DNA from: Acidobacteriota bacterium
GTDB taxonomy: Bacteria; Acidobacteriota; JAAYUB01
NCBI GenBank assembly: GCA_012517875.1
Contig: JAAYUB010000077.1
Location: forward strand, 32,624-96,623
Reading direction: 5' to 3'
Length of the DNA stretch: 64,000 nucleotides
Shown in pieces: positions 17,236 through 27,815 of the stretch (positions within the stretch are counted from its first letter, which is position 1; each line of letters opens with the position of its first letter). Made by a program: the position numbers and the translations under genes. The notes below the pieces were generated by a model, which was given only the letters and a program-made list of their open reading frames with translations, was not told where the DNA came from and ran no database searches.

Positions 17236-18735
17236 ATGACTCGCACCGCCTACGCCGAATTCCTGGACCGCATCCGCGAGATCCACGACCTGCACCAGAT
17301 TGACGGCTGGCTCCAGTGGGACCAGCAAGTCACCATGCCCGCCGGCGGCTCCGGCGACCGGGCCGCCCAGATGGCCACCCTGTCGGGCCTGATCCACGAA
17401 CGGTTCACCGATCCGCGGCTGGGAGAGCTGCTGGATTGCCTGGCGGACGCCCCGGGGCTGGACGCCGCTCAAAGCGCCAACGTGCGGGAAACCCGCCGGG
17501 ACCGCGACCGCGCCGTCCGCGTGCCGCCCGCCCTGGTGCAGGCCTTCGCCAAGGCCAAGGCGCAGGCGTTCGACGTCTGGCAGGCCGCGCGGCCGGCCGA
17601 CGACTTCCGCTCGTTCGCCCCCCACCTGGACGAACTGGTGCGAATGGCCCGCGAGATGGCGGCGCACATCGGCTACGCCGACGAGCCGTACGACGCGCTG
17701 CTGGATGAGTACGAACCGGGGATGACCGCGGCGGCGGTTCAGGCCGTGTTCGAGCCGCTGGGCATCGAACTGCGCGGGATCATCGACCGTTTGGACGGGA
17801 CCCCGAGGCCGCGGACGGACTTCCTGGAGCGGACCTACGACCCTGCCCGCCAGCAGGCGTTCTGCCGCGCGCTGATCGCCGATCTCGGCTACGATCTGGA
17901 GCGAGGCCGGCTCGACGAGTCGTCCCACCCGTTCACCATCGGCAACGCCGACGATGTGCGGATCACCGTGCGGTACAACCCACGCTACCTGCCGGCGGCT
18001 CTCTTCGCCGCCATTCACGAGACCGGGCACGCGCTCTACGAGCAGGGGGTGGACCCGGCGCATCGACGCACGCCCATGGGCAACGCCGTGTCCCTGGGCA
18101 TCCACGAGAGCCAGAGCCGGCTATGGGAGAACATGATCGGACGGTCGCCCGAGTTCTGGGGCCACTACTTCCCCCGCCTGCAGGCGCTGTTCCCCGACGA
18201 GCTGACGGATGTCTCCACAGAGGAATTCGTCCGGGCGGTCAATGTGGTGCGGCCGTCACTGGTGCGCGTCGAGGCCGACGAGGTCACCTATTCGCTGCAC
18301 GTCCTGCTGCGCTTCGAAATCGAGCGGGCCCTCGTCAACGGCGCCGTCGGCACCGGCGAGTTGCCGGAGCTGTGGCGCGAGCGGATGCGCCACTACCTGG
18401 GCCTGGCGCCGGAGACGGATCGCGACGGTGTGTTGCAGGACATTCACTGGTCCATCGGCTCCTTCGGCTACTTCCCCACCTACGCCATGGGCAACCTGTA
18501 CGCCGCCCAGCTCCGCGACGCCATGCTCCGCGAGATTCCCGATCTCATGGCCCAGGTGGGCCGGGGTCGTTTTCAGGCGCCGCTGGCGTGGCTGCGGGAG
18601 CGCGTGCACCGGCAGGGGCGGCTCCACCCGGCGCCGGAGCTCATCCGTCGCGCCACCGGCGCCCCGCCCGATGCGGCCCACTTCATCCGCTACATCCGGG
18701 AAAAATACGGCGCGCTGTACGGCCGGACTCTCTGA
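17236..18735 (+). CDS. metallocarboxypeptidase Taq, peptidase family M32
   Basis: 499 residues, normal length for the family. It should remove C-terminal amino acids from peptides using zinc, in the cytoplasm (no signal peptide). The zinc motif is H261-E262-x-x-H265 in FAAIHETGHALYEQG, with the third ligand expected in the IHESQSRLWENMIGRS segment about 30 residues later. The C-terminal block FGYFPTYAMGNLYAAQL is also typical. It lies 66 bases after the DUF4846 gene and 118 bases before a second metallopeptidase. Confidence 0.93.
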   Translation: MTRTAYAEFLDRIREIHDLHQIDGWLQWDQQVTMPAGGSGDRAAQMATLSGLIHERFTDPRLGELLDCLADAPGLDAAQSANVRETRRDRDRAVRVPPALVQAFAKAKAQAFDVWQAARPADDFRSFAPHLDELVRMAREMAAHIGYADEPYDALLDEYEPGMTAAAVQAVFEPLGIELRGIIDRLDGTPRPRTDFLERTYDPARQQAFCRALIADLGYDLERGRLDESSHPFTIGNADDVRITVRYNPRYLPAALFAAIHETGHALYEQGVDPAHRRTPMGNAVSLGIHESQSRLWENMIGRSPEFWGHYFPRLQALFPDELTDVSTEEFVRAVNVVRPSLVRVEADEVTYSLHVLLRFEIERALVNGAVGTGELPELWRERMRHYLGLAPETDRDGVLQDIHWSIGSFGYFPTYAMGNLYAAQLRDAMLREIPDLMAQVGRGRFQAPLAWLRERVHRQGRLHPAPELIRRATGAPPDAAHFIRYIREKYGALYGRTL

Positions 18736-18853
18736 TCCGGATCGCCGCCCGCGTGGCCGCACCGCCGGCACGAGGAACCCGGCAGAATCGAGCTTCCCCT
18801 CAGCCGGTTCGTATAGTAGGATTCTGTTTTCATCTTTTCGGCAAGGAGAATCC

Positions 18854-20782
18854 ATGATGTTTGCGCGTCTCGTCACCAGAACCGTCATGGTCCTGCTGGC
18901 CGCACTCGCCGCAGCGGGCATGGCGGCGGCGGTCGGGCCGGACATTCCCGATTACTCGGCGACGCCCCGCGACCAAGTGCCCGAAGCTTACAAATGGCGC
19001 GTCGAGGACATCTACCCCGACCTGGCCGCTTGGGAGGCGGAAAAGCAGGCCGTGATCGGCATGACTGGCGAGCTGGACGCCCGGGCCAAGGACTGGACCA
19101 CGTCGGCCGACCGGATGTACGCCTTCGTCGACTGGCTCAGCGGCGTCCAGCAGCGCGCCATGCGCCTGTTCATTTACGCCAGCCTGCAGGGCGACGGCGA
19201 TCTGTCCAATCCGCTTTACAAGAAGATGCAGGGCGAGCTGCAGATGCTGTTCGTGAACTTCCAGTCCAAGCTCGGCTTCATGAATCCCGACATCCTGAAG
19301 CTCGGCCAGGAGACGATCGACGCCTACGTCAAGGCCGAACCGCGGCTGGCTCCCTGGAAGGTGGGCTTCGACCGGGTGCTCCGCGAAAAAGACCACATCC
19401 TCCCTGCCGAGCAGCAGCGGTTGGTGTCGCTTACCGGCATGTTCGCCGGTGCGCCGAGTCAGGCGTCCACCATGCTCAACGATCTGGACATCCCCCGGCC
19501 GGAGATCACCCTATCCGACGGCACGAAGGTCGTGCTCAACCAGGCCAACTACCAGAAGTATCGCGCCTCGGCCAACGCGGCCGACCGCCGGCTGGTGATG
19601 GCAGCCTACTGGAACAACCAGAAGCAATACGCCAACACCTTCGCCGTGCTCCAGGACGCGGCCATCAAGCAGCACCTGTACCGCGCCCGGGTGAACAACT
19701 ACAGCGACTGCCTCACCGCCGCCCTGTTCGGCAACGACATCAGTCCGGCGGTCTACCATAACCTGATCCAGACCGTCCGCGAGAACCTGGCGCCGCTGCA
19801 CCGCTACCTGCGCCTGCGCCAGAAGCTGCTGGGGCTCCCCGAGATGAAGTACGGGGACGTCTACGCCTCGGCCGCCAAGTCCGTGGAGAAGCGCTACACT
19901 TTCGACGAGGCGCGCCGGCTCGTCCAAGCCGCCATGCGACCCCTCGGCCCCGACTACGCGACCGCTCTGGCCAAGGCGTTTGACGACCGCTGGATCGACA
20001 TCTATCCAAACAAGGGCAAGGAGTCGGGCGCCTACTCCTCCGGGGTCTACGGCGTGCACCCGTACGTCAAGATGAACTACGACGGCTCCTACAGCGACGT
20101 ATCCACGCTGGCCCACGAGCTGGGTCACGCCATGCACTCGTACTTTTCGAACAAGACTCAGCCCCTTCCCACGTCCCAGTACCCCATCTTCCTTGCGGAG
20201 ATCGCCAGCACCTTCAACGAGAACATGCTCATGCACGAGCTGCTCAAGTCGGAAACCGACGACGCGTTGAAGCTCTTCCTGCTGGACGGCTACATGGAGC
20301 GCTTCCGCGCCACACTCTACCGCCAGACGCTGTTCGCCGAGTTCGAGCTGGCGATGCACCAGCACGTGGAAAAGGGACAGACCCTCACGCCCGATTGGCT
20401 GAACGCGAAGTACCTCGAGCTCACCCGCGCCTACTACGGCCACGACCAGGGGGTGTTGGATGTGGAGGACTACATCCAGTACGAGTGGTCGGGTATCCCG
20501 CACTTCTACATGAACTACTACGTCTTCCAGTATAGCACCGGCATCGTGGCCTCGATGGCTCTGTCCGACCAGGTAATGGCCGGCGGCCCGGCCGAGCAGC
20601 AACAGTATCTCACGTTCCTGCAGGCGGGCGGCAGCAAGTTCCCGCTGGACACGCTGCGCGACGCCGGCGTCGACATGTCCGACCCCGCGACGGTCCGAGC
20701 GGCCATGCGCCAGTTCGACGGGATGGTGAGCGAAATGGAGAAGATCGCGGCGCGGCTGGAGAACAGACAGGCCGGCCGATAA
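18854..20782 (+). CDS. pepF: secreted oligoendopeptidase F, peptidase family M3B
   Basis: About 642 residues. A signal peptide (VLLAALAAAGMAAAV) suggests export, unlike the cytosolic Gram-positive PepF. The family landmarks are the N-terminal YKWRVEDIYPDLAAWEAEK, the zinc motif H421-E422-x-x-H425 in LAHELGHAMHSYF, the third-ligand segment FLAEIASTFNE, and the C-terminal FYMNYYVFQYSTGIVAS. It should cut short peptides internally. I chose ATG 18854 with AAGGAGAA just upstream; the same frame is open further up only because it shadows the M32 gene. A strong hairpin terminator follows. Confidence 0.93.
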   Translation: MMFARLVTRTVMVLLAALAAAGMAAAVGPDIPDYSATPRDQVPEAYKWRVEDIYPDLAAWEAEKQAVIGMTGELDARAKDWTTSADRMYAFVDWLSGVQQRAMRLFIYASLQGDGDLSNPLYKKMQGELQMLFVNFQSKLGFMNPDILKLGQETIDAYVKAEPRLAPWKVGFDRVLREKDHILPAEQQRLVSLTGMFAGAPSQASTMLNDLDIPRPEITLSDGTKVVLNQANYQKYRASANAADRRLVMAAYWNNQKQYANTFAVLQDAAIKQHLYRARVNNYSDCLTAALFGNDISPAVYHNLIQTVRENLAPLHRYLRLRQKLLGLPEMKYGDVYASAAKSVEKRYTFDEARRLVQAAMRPLGPDYATALAKAFDDRWIDIYPNKGKESGAYSSGVYGVHPYVKMNYDGSYSDVSTLAHELGHAMHSYFSNKTQPLPTSQYPIFLAEIASTFNENMLMHELLKSETDDALKLFLLDGYMERFRATLYRQTLFAEFELAMHQHVEKGQTLTPDWLNAKYLELTRAYYGHDQGVLDVEDYIQYEWSGIPHFYMNYYVFQYSTGIVASMALSDQVMAGGPAEQQQYLTFLQAGGSKFPLDTLRDAGVDMSDPATVRAAMRQFDGMVSEMEKIAARLENRQAGR

Positions 20783-20809
20783 GACTTCGAACGATCCCGC
20801 ACGATGATC

Positions 20810-20847
20810 ATCGGCCGGATCCGCTGGATCCGGCCGATTGTTTATTC
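20810..20847 (+). terminator. intrinsic terminator after pepF
   Basis: A perfect 13-bp stem (ATCGGCCGGATCC at 20810-20822 with GGATCCGGCCGAT at 20826-20838), 3-base loop, then TTGTTTATT. It lies between convergent genes and overlaps the stop codon of the minus-strand OmpA gene, so it may act for both. Confidence 0.8.
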
Positions 20848-22056
20848 CTTGACGAATTCCACGCGGCGGTTCCGGGCGCGCCCTAGTTCGGTGGCGTTTT
20901 CAGCCACTGGCTTTGATTCGCCGAAGCCCGTCGCCTTCAAACGCCCCGCAGCGATCCCCTGTCCCACCAGGTACGCCATGACCGCCTCGGCCCGTCCCTG
21001 CGACAGCTTCAGATTGTGCGCGTCGTTGCCCGCCGAGTCGGTGTGTCCCTCGATGGTGAGCCGCCAGTCCGGTTCAACCTTCAGGATTCGGATCACCTCG
21101 TCGAGCACCGGCTTTGATTCCGGGCGAATGGTCGTCGAGTCGACGTCGAACAGGATGCCGTATAGCCGCGAGCGACCGGCGGCAGCAAGATCCTTCCGGA
21201 GCTCGCCGCCCACGGAGCCGGACCAGTGAGGGCAGCCGCCCACTTCGGGCGATACCTTCCGGCCGTCCCAGCTGCCGGCCGGCGCCGCCTCCCTGTCGGA
21301 GCCCCGCCACCAGAACCCGCGGAACGAATTGCCATCGGGCGCGAACACCAGGATCGCCGGGCCCGTGTTCTCATCGCCCGCTTCCGTCCACTGGATCTTC
21401 ATGACCCGTCCTTCGATGGCGCCCTCGAGGACTCCGTCCTTGTACTCGTAACAGCCAGCCAGAGCGGTGCCCTGTTGGCGGACATGAAACAGGGAATAGC
21501 TGCTCTCGTAGGTGCCGGATATGTCGCCCACTCCCTTGGGCGCCGCCGGGCGTTCGCCGAACCCGCGGAAGGCGAACAGCTCGGTCCACTCCTCGCTGCC
21601 GTGATTGTCTTCGACAGTCAGACGCACCCAACGGCCCTTGGCTGGTTTGGCCGCCGGAAACACCTGTCGATTGACGCCCTCTTGGAGCTCGGCGCGAAGC
21701 ACCTCGACAAAGCCGGTCTCGGGCGCTGTGTCGGATATCTCCACAACCACATGCCGGGCGGCTGAGCCCGGCGTGTCCACGCTCTCGGTGTCGAACTCGA
21801 AGCGCTGGATGGTGGCCGGCGCCAGCAGCTCAAAGACGATGGCGTTGTTCCGGACCTTTCCTGTTGTGCTGGCCCAGCCAGAGGTGGGGCTTTCATCGAT
21901 GAGGCACACCGCCGGCCAGCCGCCGTAATGCGCCGGCTCCACAACCGGGAGTGTGCCCTCGTGCAGGGCCAGCAGGTCGGTCGTCCCGGCGTACGATGCC
22001 GCTGCGCCGACAACCAGTGCCGCGATGATTGCAACGCCTCGAATGGAACGCTTCAT
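20842..22056 (-). CDS. secreted OmpA-domain protein with discoidin-like N-terminus
   Basis: 404 residues. A signal peptide (VAIIAALVVGAAASYA) is followed by a region like a discoidin/NPCBM beta sandwich (about 35-170: ASTTGKVRNNAIVFELLAPA, RWVRLTVEDNHGSEEW), a middle region of unknown kind with paired tryptophans (FRGFWWRGSD), and a C-terminal OmpA domain (about 285-404). The OmpA domain has its peptidoglycan-binding residues: FDVDSTTIRPES, IEGHTDSAGN, NLKLSQGRAEAV and GRARNRRVEF. It should sit in the periplasm bound to peptidoglycan. RBS AAGGAGGGAATGT gives a firm start. Confidence 0.9.
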   Translation of the reverse strand: MKRSIRGVAIIAALVVGAAASYAGTTDLLALHEGTLPVVEPAHYGGWPAVCLIDESPTSGWASTTGKVRNNAIVFELLAPATIQRFEFDTESVDTPGSAARHVVVEISDTAPETGFVEVLRAELQEGVNRQVFPAAKPAKGRWVRLTVEDNHGSEEWTELFAFRGFGERPAAPKGVGDISGTYESSYSLFHVRQQGTALAGCYEYKDGVLEGAIEGRVMKIQWTEAGDENTGPAILVFAPDGNSFRGFWWRGSDREAAPAGSWDGRKVSPEVGGCPHWSGSVGGELRKDLAAAGRSRLYGILFDVDSTTIRPESKPVLDEVIRILKVEPDWRLTIEGHTDSAGNDAHNLKLSQGRAEAVMAYLVGQGIAAGRLKATGFGESKPVAENATELGRARNRRVEFVKE

Positions 22057-22179
22057 ACATTCCCTCCTTGTTGGGATCTTGTCCTGGGGATTCAGAACCT
22101 AGGCCCCATAAACCCAGGGCCCGGGGCCCGATCCGAAGGAAAACTTTCCAAGTTCCCGCCAATGCACCCTTTCATCGAT

Positions 22180-23121
22180 TCACTGTGCCAACAGCCCCTC
22201 ACTCAAAATATAGCCGTCCGAGATGGTCTGCTTCAACGTCACCTTCAGCCGGCCGCCTTCCAGGGTGAGCTCAGCCTCAGCCAGCGCGCCGGAGACCCGC
22301 TTGTTCAAGGTCGCCGTGGTCCCTCTGACGGTGCCACGGATCTCGTTCGTCATGAACTTGAGGGTGACCTCGCACCCCTCCTGGATGACGGTGAAGTTGC
22401 CGCCGCTCACGTTGCGTTTCTGGCCCACGTTGATCGCCGAGGAGCCCTGGACGTCGGCCACCGCCAGCACGCCCGTCCACGCCCCGGAGATGTCACTGCA
22501 CGGTCCGTCGGTCTCCCGGGTGAGGATCTTGGCCAGCTCCCGGAGAGCTTCCGGTGTGAACATGTCGGCCGGCAGTTGATCTTCCAGCTCGTTAGGAAAC
22601 CACTCCTTGGTGGGCCCGGGGCGCGGGAGATAATTGAAGCGCTCTTGATAGACATGGCCGAGTTCGTGGATGATGATCTTGGCGATGGCCAAGGGGCTGC
22701 GCGCTTCGCCGCCGCCGCCTGACGAGTACCAACCGTCCTGGTTGAATTTGACCGTGTTGGCGTCAATCGTCTGTCCGCCGGCCGCCATCGCCATGGAAGA
22801 TTGCAGGCCGGTGTAAATGAACCTCAGATTGGAATCGTTCAGACAGTCCACCAGCCGCTGCCGGTCGGCCCGGGCCAGCTTGGCCCATATCCCCTTGTCG
22901 AGTTGGTACTTGAGCGCGGCCAAGATGGTCGGCACCTGCAGTTCGACAAACACGCCGGCATCGCGCCCCTGCTCCGCCACCAGCTGCACCCGCGGCGGCG
23001 TGGCGGATTCGTAGTACTCCTTGAAAGCCTCCGTATCCGCAGGCGCAGGCGCAGCCGCGGCGCCGGCGGTGATCAGGCACAGGCAGACCAGCAGCAGGGT
23101 GCATCGGGATCCGTTGATCAT
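22180..23121 (-). CDS. secreted putative zinc metalloprotease, function unknown
   Basis: 313 residues. Signal peptide LLLVCLCLITAGAAAA. Residues about 25-200 carry IIIHELGHVYQERFNYL, a gluzincin-like HExxH motif, with a possible downstream acidic ligand in NELEDQLPADMF. The last 110 residues (DISGAWTGVLAVADVQ, VTLKFMTNEIRGTVRG) look like a beta-rich lipocalin-like or stress-response-type barrel. I recognise no named family. It is upstream of the OmpA gene on the same strand, 123 bases apart, so they may be co-transcribed. Confidence 0.78.
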   Translation of the reverse strand: MINGSRCTLLLVCLCLITAGAAAAPAPADTEAFKEYYESATPPRVQLVAEQGRDAGVFVELQVPTILAALKYQLDKGIWAKLARADRQRLVDCLNDSNLRFIYTGLQSSMAMAAGGQTIDANTVKFNQDGWYSSGGGGEARSPLAIAKIIIHELGHVYQERFNYLPRPGPTKEWFPNELEDQLPADMFTPEALRELAKILTRETDGPCSDISGAWTGVLAVADVQGSSAINVGQKRNVSGGNFTVIQEGCEVTLKFMTNEIRGTVRGTTATLNKRVSGALAEAELTLEGGRLKVTLKQTISDGYILSEGLLAQ

Positions 23122-23299
23122 GTTGCCTCCTCGTCAGGCCATCGTTCCGGAGAGCGAACCAATCACCACAACAGGCGCCGATTCAGAACAGCTTTGGGTA
23201 GGTAGACTGTGCCCATTGTGTCGGATCGGTGCGCCGGTGTCAATGGGTTCGCCTGGGAGCCCGGAGACGAATGCAATTTGACATGGCGGGAACAAGTCT

Positions 23300-23335
23300 C
23301 GATGACGAGTGCGAGTACGGTTACGATCAAGATTA
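23300..23335. repeat. hexamer tandem repeat, CGATYA family
   Basis: CGATGA, CGAGTG, CGAGTA, CGGTTA, CGATCA, AGATTA in series. It lies in the 818-base gap 23122-23939, which has no intact gene and holds four repeat features. Confidence 0.55.
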
Positions 23336-23448
23336 ATCAGTTACTCCCGTTTTTCTGACAATTTTTGGCAGGATTTTGGCCGCCCGATCGGCCGGGTCGC
23401 CCAACTCATCATTGGCCGGCACCATCCGCCCATTCACCACGAAAATAG

Positions 23449-23638
23449 CCAGGCGCAGCCCCGCGAACGCGGGGCAGCGCCTGGAAGGCCAACTCGTTGA
23501 CGCGCCGCGCCCCGGGTACGGGGCGCGAGGAAAGGGTGACGGCGATCTCCACGCTTCCCCGCGCCCCTGTTCAGGGGCGCGCCGTGCCAATCGATTCGAC
23601 TTTCCAGGCGCTGCCCGGCTTCGCCGGGCTGCGCCTAG
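23449..23638. repeat. nested palindromic element (REP/BIME-like)
   Basis: Four strong palindromes in a mirror order. A (23449-23484): CCAGGCGC, inner hairpin GCCCCGCG/CGCGGGGC, then GCGCCTGG. C (23506-23527): CGCGCCCC/GGGGCGCG. D (23560-23581): CGCGCCCCTG/CAGGGGCGCG. B (23604-23638): the reverse complement of A with changes. A resembles B and C resembles D, so a unit of about 100 bp is present twice in inverted orientation. No open frame of value. Confidence 0.7.
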
Positions 23639-23740
23639 CTATTGTCTTCGAAACCGGAAGGGCGTGCCGAAGATCCGGCATGGCGGCACAGAGCTGGAGT
23701 GAACGATCATGCTCCTTTGGTTCCGGCTACGCCGGGTTGG

Positions 23741-23788
23741 GATTACGATCATGATCGCGATCACGATTACGAACTACGAGCACGAGCC
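23741..23788. repeat. hexamer tandem repeat, CGATYA family
   Basis: GATTACGATCATGATCGCG then ATCACGATTACGAACTACG and AGCACGAG. The ending TACGAGCACGAGC is shared with the copy at 25895-25936. Confidence 0.65.
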
Positions 23789-23800
23789 CTCAATCTTCAC

Positions 23801-23872
23801 CCTCAACATCAATACTCAACTTTCAACAATCAACCATCAACCATCAACGGTTTCAGAACCTGCGAACCCGTG
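23801..23872. repeat. 7-bp tandem repeat, CATCAAC family, with conserved tail
   Basis: Heptamers CCTCAAC, then ACTCAAC, TTTCAAC, AATCAAC, CATCAAC, CATCAAC, followed by GGTTTCAGAACCTGCGAACC. The heptamers plus a similar tail (GTTTTCAAACTTGTGAACC) recur at 46690-46745. Confidence 0.65.
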
Positions 23873-23878
23873 TATAAT
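23851..23878 (+). promoter_or_regulatory. promoter remnant of the kinase pseudogene
   Basis: TTTCAG, 16 bases, then a perfect TATAAT at 23873-23878. It lies 61 bases upstream of the pseudogene ATG and overlaps the tail of a CATCAAC repeat. Confidence 0.4.
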
Positions 23879-23939
23879 GGACACAACGTTATCCGACTGT
23901 CCCTAAATCGAAGCGATCATATCCCTCGACGAGGTGGTG

Positions 23940-25374
23940 ATGATCGGTCGGACGATCGCCCATTATCGGATCATCGAGAAACTCGGCGCGGGCGGGATGG
24001 GGGTGGTGTACAAGGCGGACGACACCGCCCTGCAGCGCACCGTGGCCCTCAAGTTCCTGCCGCCGGAGTTGACCCGGGACCCGGAGGCGAAGCAGCGCTT
24101 CCTGCACGAGGCGCGGGCGGCGGCGCGGTTGGACCACCCGAACATCTGCGCGGTGTTCGAGATCGGCGAGACGGCGGACGACTCGCTCTACATCGTTATG
24201 GCCTGTTACGAGGGGGAGACGCTGCGGGAACGCATCCAGCGGGGTCCCCTGCCCTGGCCGGAAGCGGGGCGGCTGGCGGTACAGGCCGCGGCGAGCCTGG
24301 ACCACGCACACACCTAGGGGATCGTCCACCGCGACATCAAGCCGGCCAACCTGTTTGTGACACCGACTGGATTGGTCAAGGTGCTGGACTTCGGTCTGAC
24401 CAAGCTGGCGGGGGCGTCGGTGCTGACAAAAGACGGTTCGACCCTGAGGACGGCCGCCTACATGTCGCCCGAACAGGTGCACGGCGAGGCGTCGGATACG
24501 CGGTCGGATTTGTGATCGCTGGGTGTTGTCTTGTGTGAACGGGTCGCGGGACGGCTACCGTTTGCAGGGGAGTACGCCGAGGAGGTGATGTACCGAATCG
24601 TGGTTGAGGCGCCGCTCCCCCTGTCGAAGCAGGGAGAGGACCCGGCGCCGGAGCTGCAGGCGATCGCGGACCGGTGCCTGGTGAAGGATCCAGCCGGGTG
24701 GATTTCCAAGGCCCGCGAGCTGGCCGCCGCCTTGGACGCGTGAGGGAAGCTGGAGGCACAGTCGGCGTCCAAGACGAACCGACCGCTGCCGGCCGCCCAA
24801 GAGAAGTCATTGATCGCGGTTTTCCCTTTCGCCAATATGAGTGGCACGAAGGAGGACGATTTCCTCTGCGAGGGCCTGGCCGAGGAGATCATCAACGCGC
24901 TCACCCGCATCCCCGGGCTGACCGTGATTGCCCGGACCTCCGCCTTCGCCGTGGCGCGGTTGGGGCTCTTCGCCCGCGAGGCCGGTGCGCGCCTCGGCGT
25001 CGGCAACCTGCTGGAGGGAAGCGTGCGCCGGGCGGCACCCGGGTGCGGGTGACGGCGCAGCCCATCGACACCCGGGGCGGCATCCACGCTGGGTTTTGGG
25101 CGTACGTTCAGGGTCGGGCCGGACAACCGGCCGGCGCCCGGGCATCGCTTGAAAGCGCGCGGCTGGCCACGGCCAATCGGTACGAGCCTCCGTCGACCTT
25201 TGCGTTCGGATACATCGGTCTCGGGGAATGAGAGGCCGCCGTCGAATGGCTGGGGCGGACCGTCGAGGAATGCGATCCGTCGATCATGCCGATCCCGTCG
25301 TTCCACTTCCCGGATCCTGTCCGCCGCGACGTCCGCTATGGGCGCTGCTGGGCCGGATGAACCTGTCGTTGTAG
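23940..25374 (+). pseudogene. decayed Ser/Thr protein kinase with TPR-type C-terminus
   Basis: The N-terminal kinase domain is recognisable: MIGRTIAHYRIIEKLGAGG, VALKFLPPEL, then an in-frame TAG (24315-24317) just before [27 protein letters not shown], and a TGA (24510-24512) where the Trp of RSDxWSLGV belongs. A third stop (24741-24743) precedes LIAVFPFANMSGTKEDDF, the CadC-like region often linked to these kinases. Near 25032 a frameshift moves EGSVRRA into RVRVTAQPIDTRGGIH; most of the TPR block is missing; another frameshift near 25340 precedes the normal ending RMNLSL. All defects lie in one continuous ancestral gene, so this is a true pseudogene. An intact kinase of the same general type is at 27816-31166. 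Confidence 0.88.
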
Positions 25375-25417
25375 GCTTGCTCGTAATCGGCGTGATTTTC
25401 TCAGATACGATCGAGAA

Positions 25418-25849
25418 CTAGATGTACCTGTCCTTGTGTTTCAAGATGAGATCCGTGACGGCCCCCAGGCGGATGTCGCCGTCCTGATAGACCCGCAGGC
25501 TCCAGTAGATCGTGACGCCCAGATAGGTGAACAGCAGCAGCAGCATGACCGGCAGGCCGATGAACACGCCGCAACCCAGGGTGATCACGCCGATGACGAT
25601 CAGCAGCACGAGCAGGACCATCCACACCACCAGGAAGATTCCGTGGAGCACCAGGCCCTGCAATGCGTGGAAGCGCAGGGACCGCTTTTCCGGTGGCTGG
25701 GTGAGCAGGACTATGAGCGGAACCAGGATCGGAAAAACGTTCGGATAGCAGATCGCGCCGAGCGTTCGGTCCTCGGGGGGAAGCACAAACTCCCCGCCGG
25801 TGCCGGTTTCAGGCGTCGGGGAAGGTCCGGGTGATCCTGTTGTGGACAT
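25418..25849 (-). CDS. small membrane protein, DUF4870/Tic20-like
   Basis: 143 residues with three or four hydrophobic segments. It starts with a Pro/Gly/Thr-rich tail, then AICYPNVFPILVPLIVLLTQ, SLRFHALQGLVLHGIFL and YWSLRVYQDGDIRLGAVT. A first helix, a polar RFHALQ-like motif at the second helix and a short polar tail match the DUF4870/Tic20-like group, whose function in bacteria is not established. AGGAGG lies 8 bases before the ATG. Confidence 0.75.
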   Translation of the reverse strand: MSTTGSPGPSPTPETGTGGEFVLPPEDRTLGAICYPNVFPILVPLIVLLTQPPEKRSLRFHALQGLVLHGIFLVVWMVLLVLLIVIGVITLGCGVFIGLPVMLLLLFTYLGVTIYWSLRVYQDGDIRLGAVTDLILKHKDRYI

Positions 25850-25894
25850 GGCGGTGGCCTCCTGGTTCAGTTGTCGATCAGGCGATGGTGCGTT

Positions 25895-25951
25895 CGAGTA
25901 CGATTACGAGCACGATTACGATTTACGAGCACGAGCCATCGACCATCAACC
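25895..25951. repeat. hexamer tandem repeat, CGATYA family, joined to a CATCAAC unit
   Basis: CGAGTA, CGATTA, CGAGCA, CGATTA, CGATTTA, CGAGCA, CGAGC, then CATCGACCATCAACCG. It sits between the membrane protein gene and the end of ettA. Confidence 0.65.
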
Positions 25952-25959
25952 GTCCTGTG

Positions 25960-27645
<1,686 letters not shown>

Positions 27646-27815
27646 AGGGCTGAATCGCCTCTGGATGAATTGAACCGGCGCCGCGGCGCGTGCCGTCGAT
27701 GCGGGCCGGGCCGATATTGTAATGGAAATTGCTCACCGGGTTGATGAATTTTCTGCAGCGGCGGGACCGGTGATCCCGCGCGGTGCGTCCGAACGACCAC
27801 TCCGGCGCGGGCCGC

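Noticed and set aside
24510..24512. Second in-frame TGA, as another selenocysteine
   Set aside because: It replaces a conserved Trp in the kinase motif and the gene carries other stops and frameshifts, so it is a nonsense change in a pseudogene.
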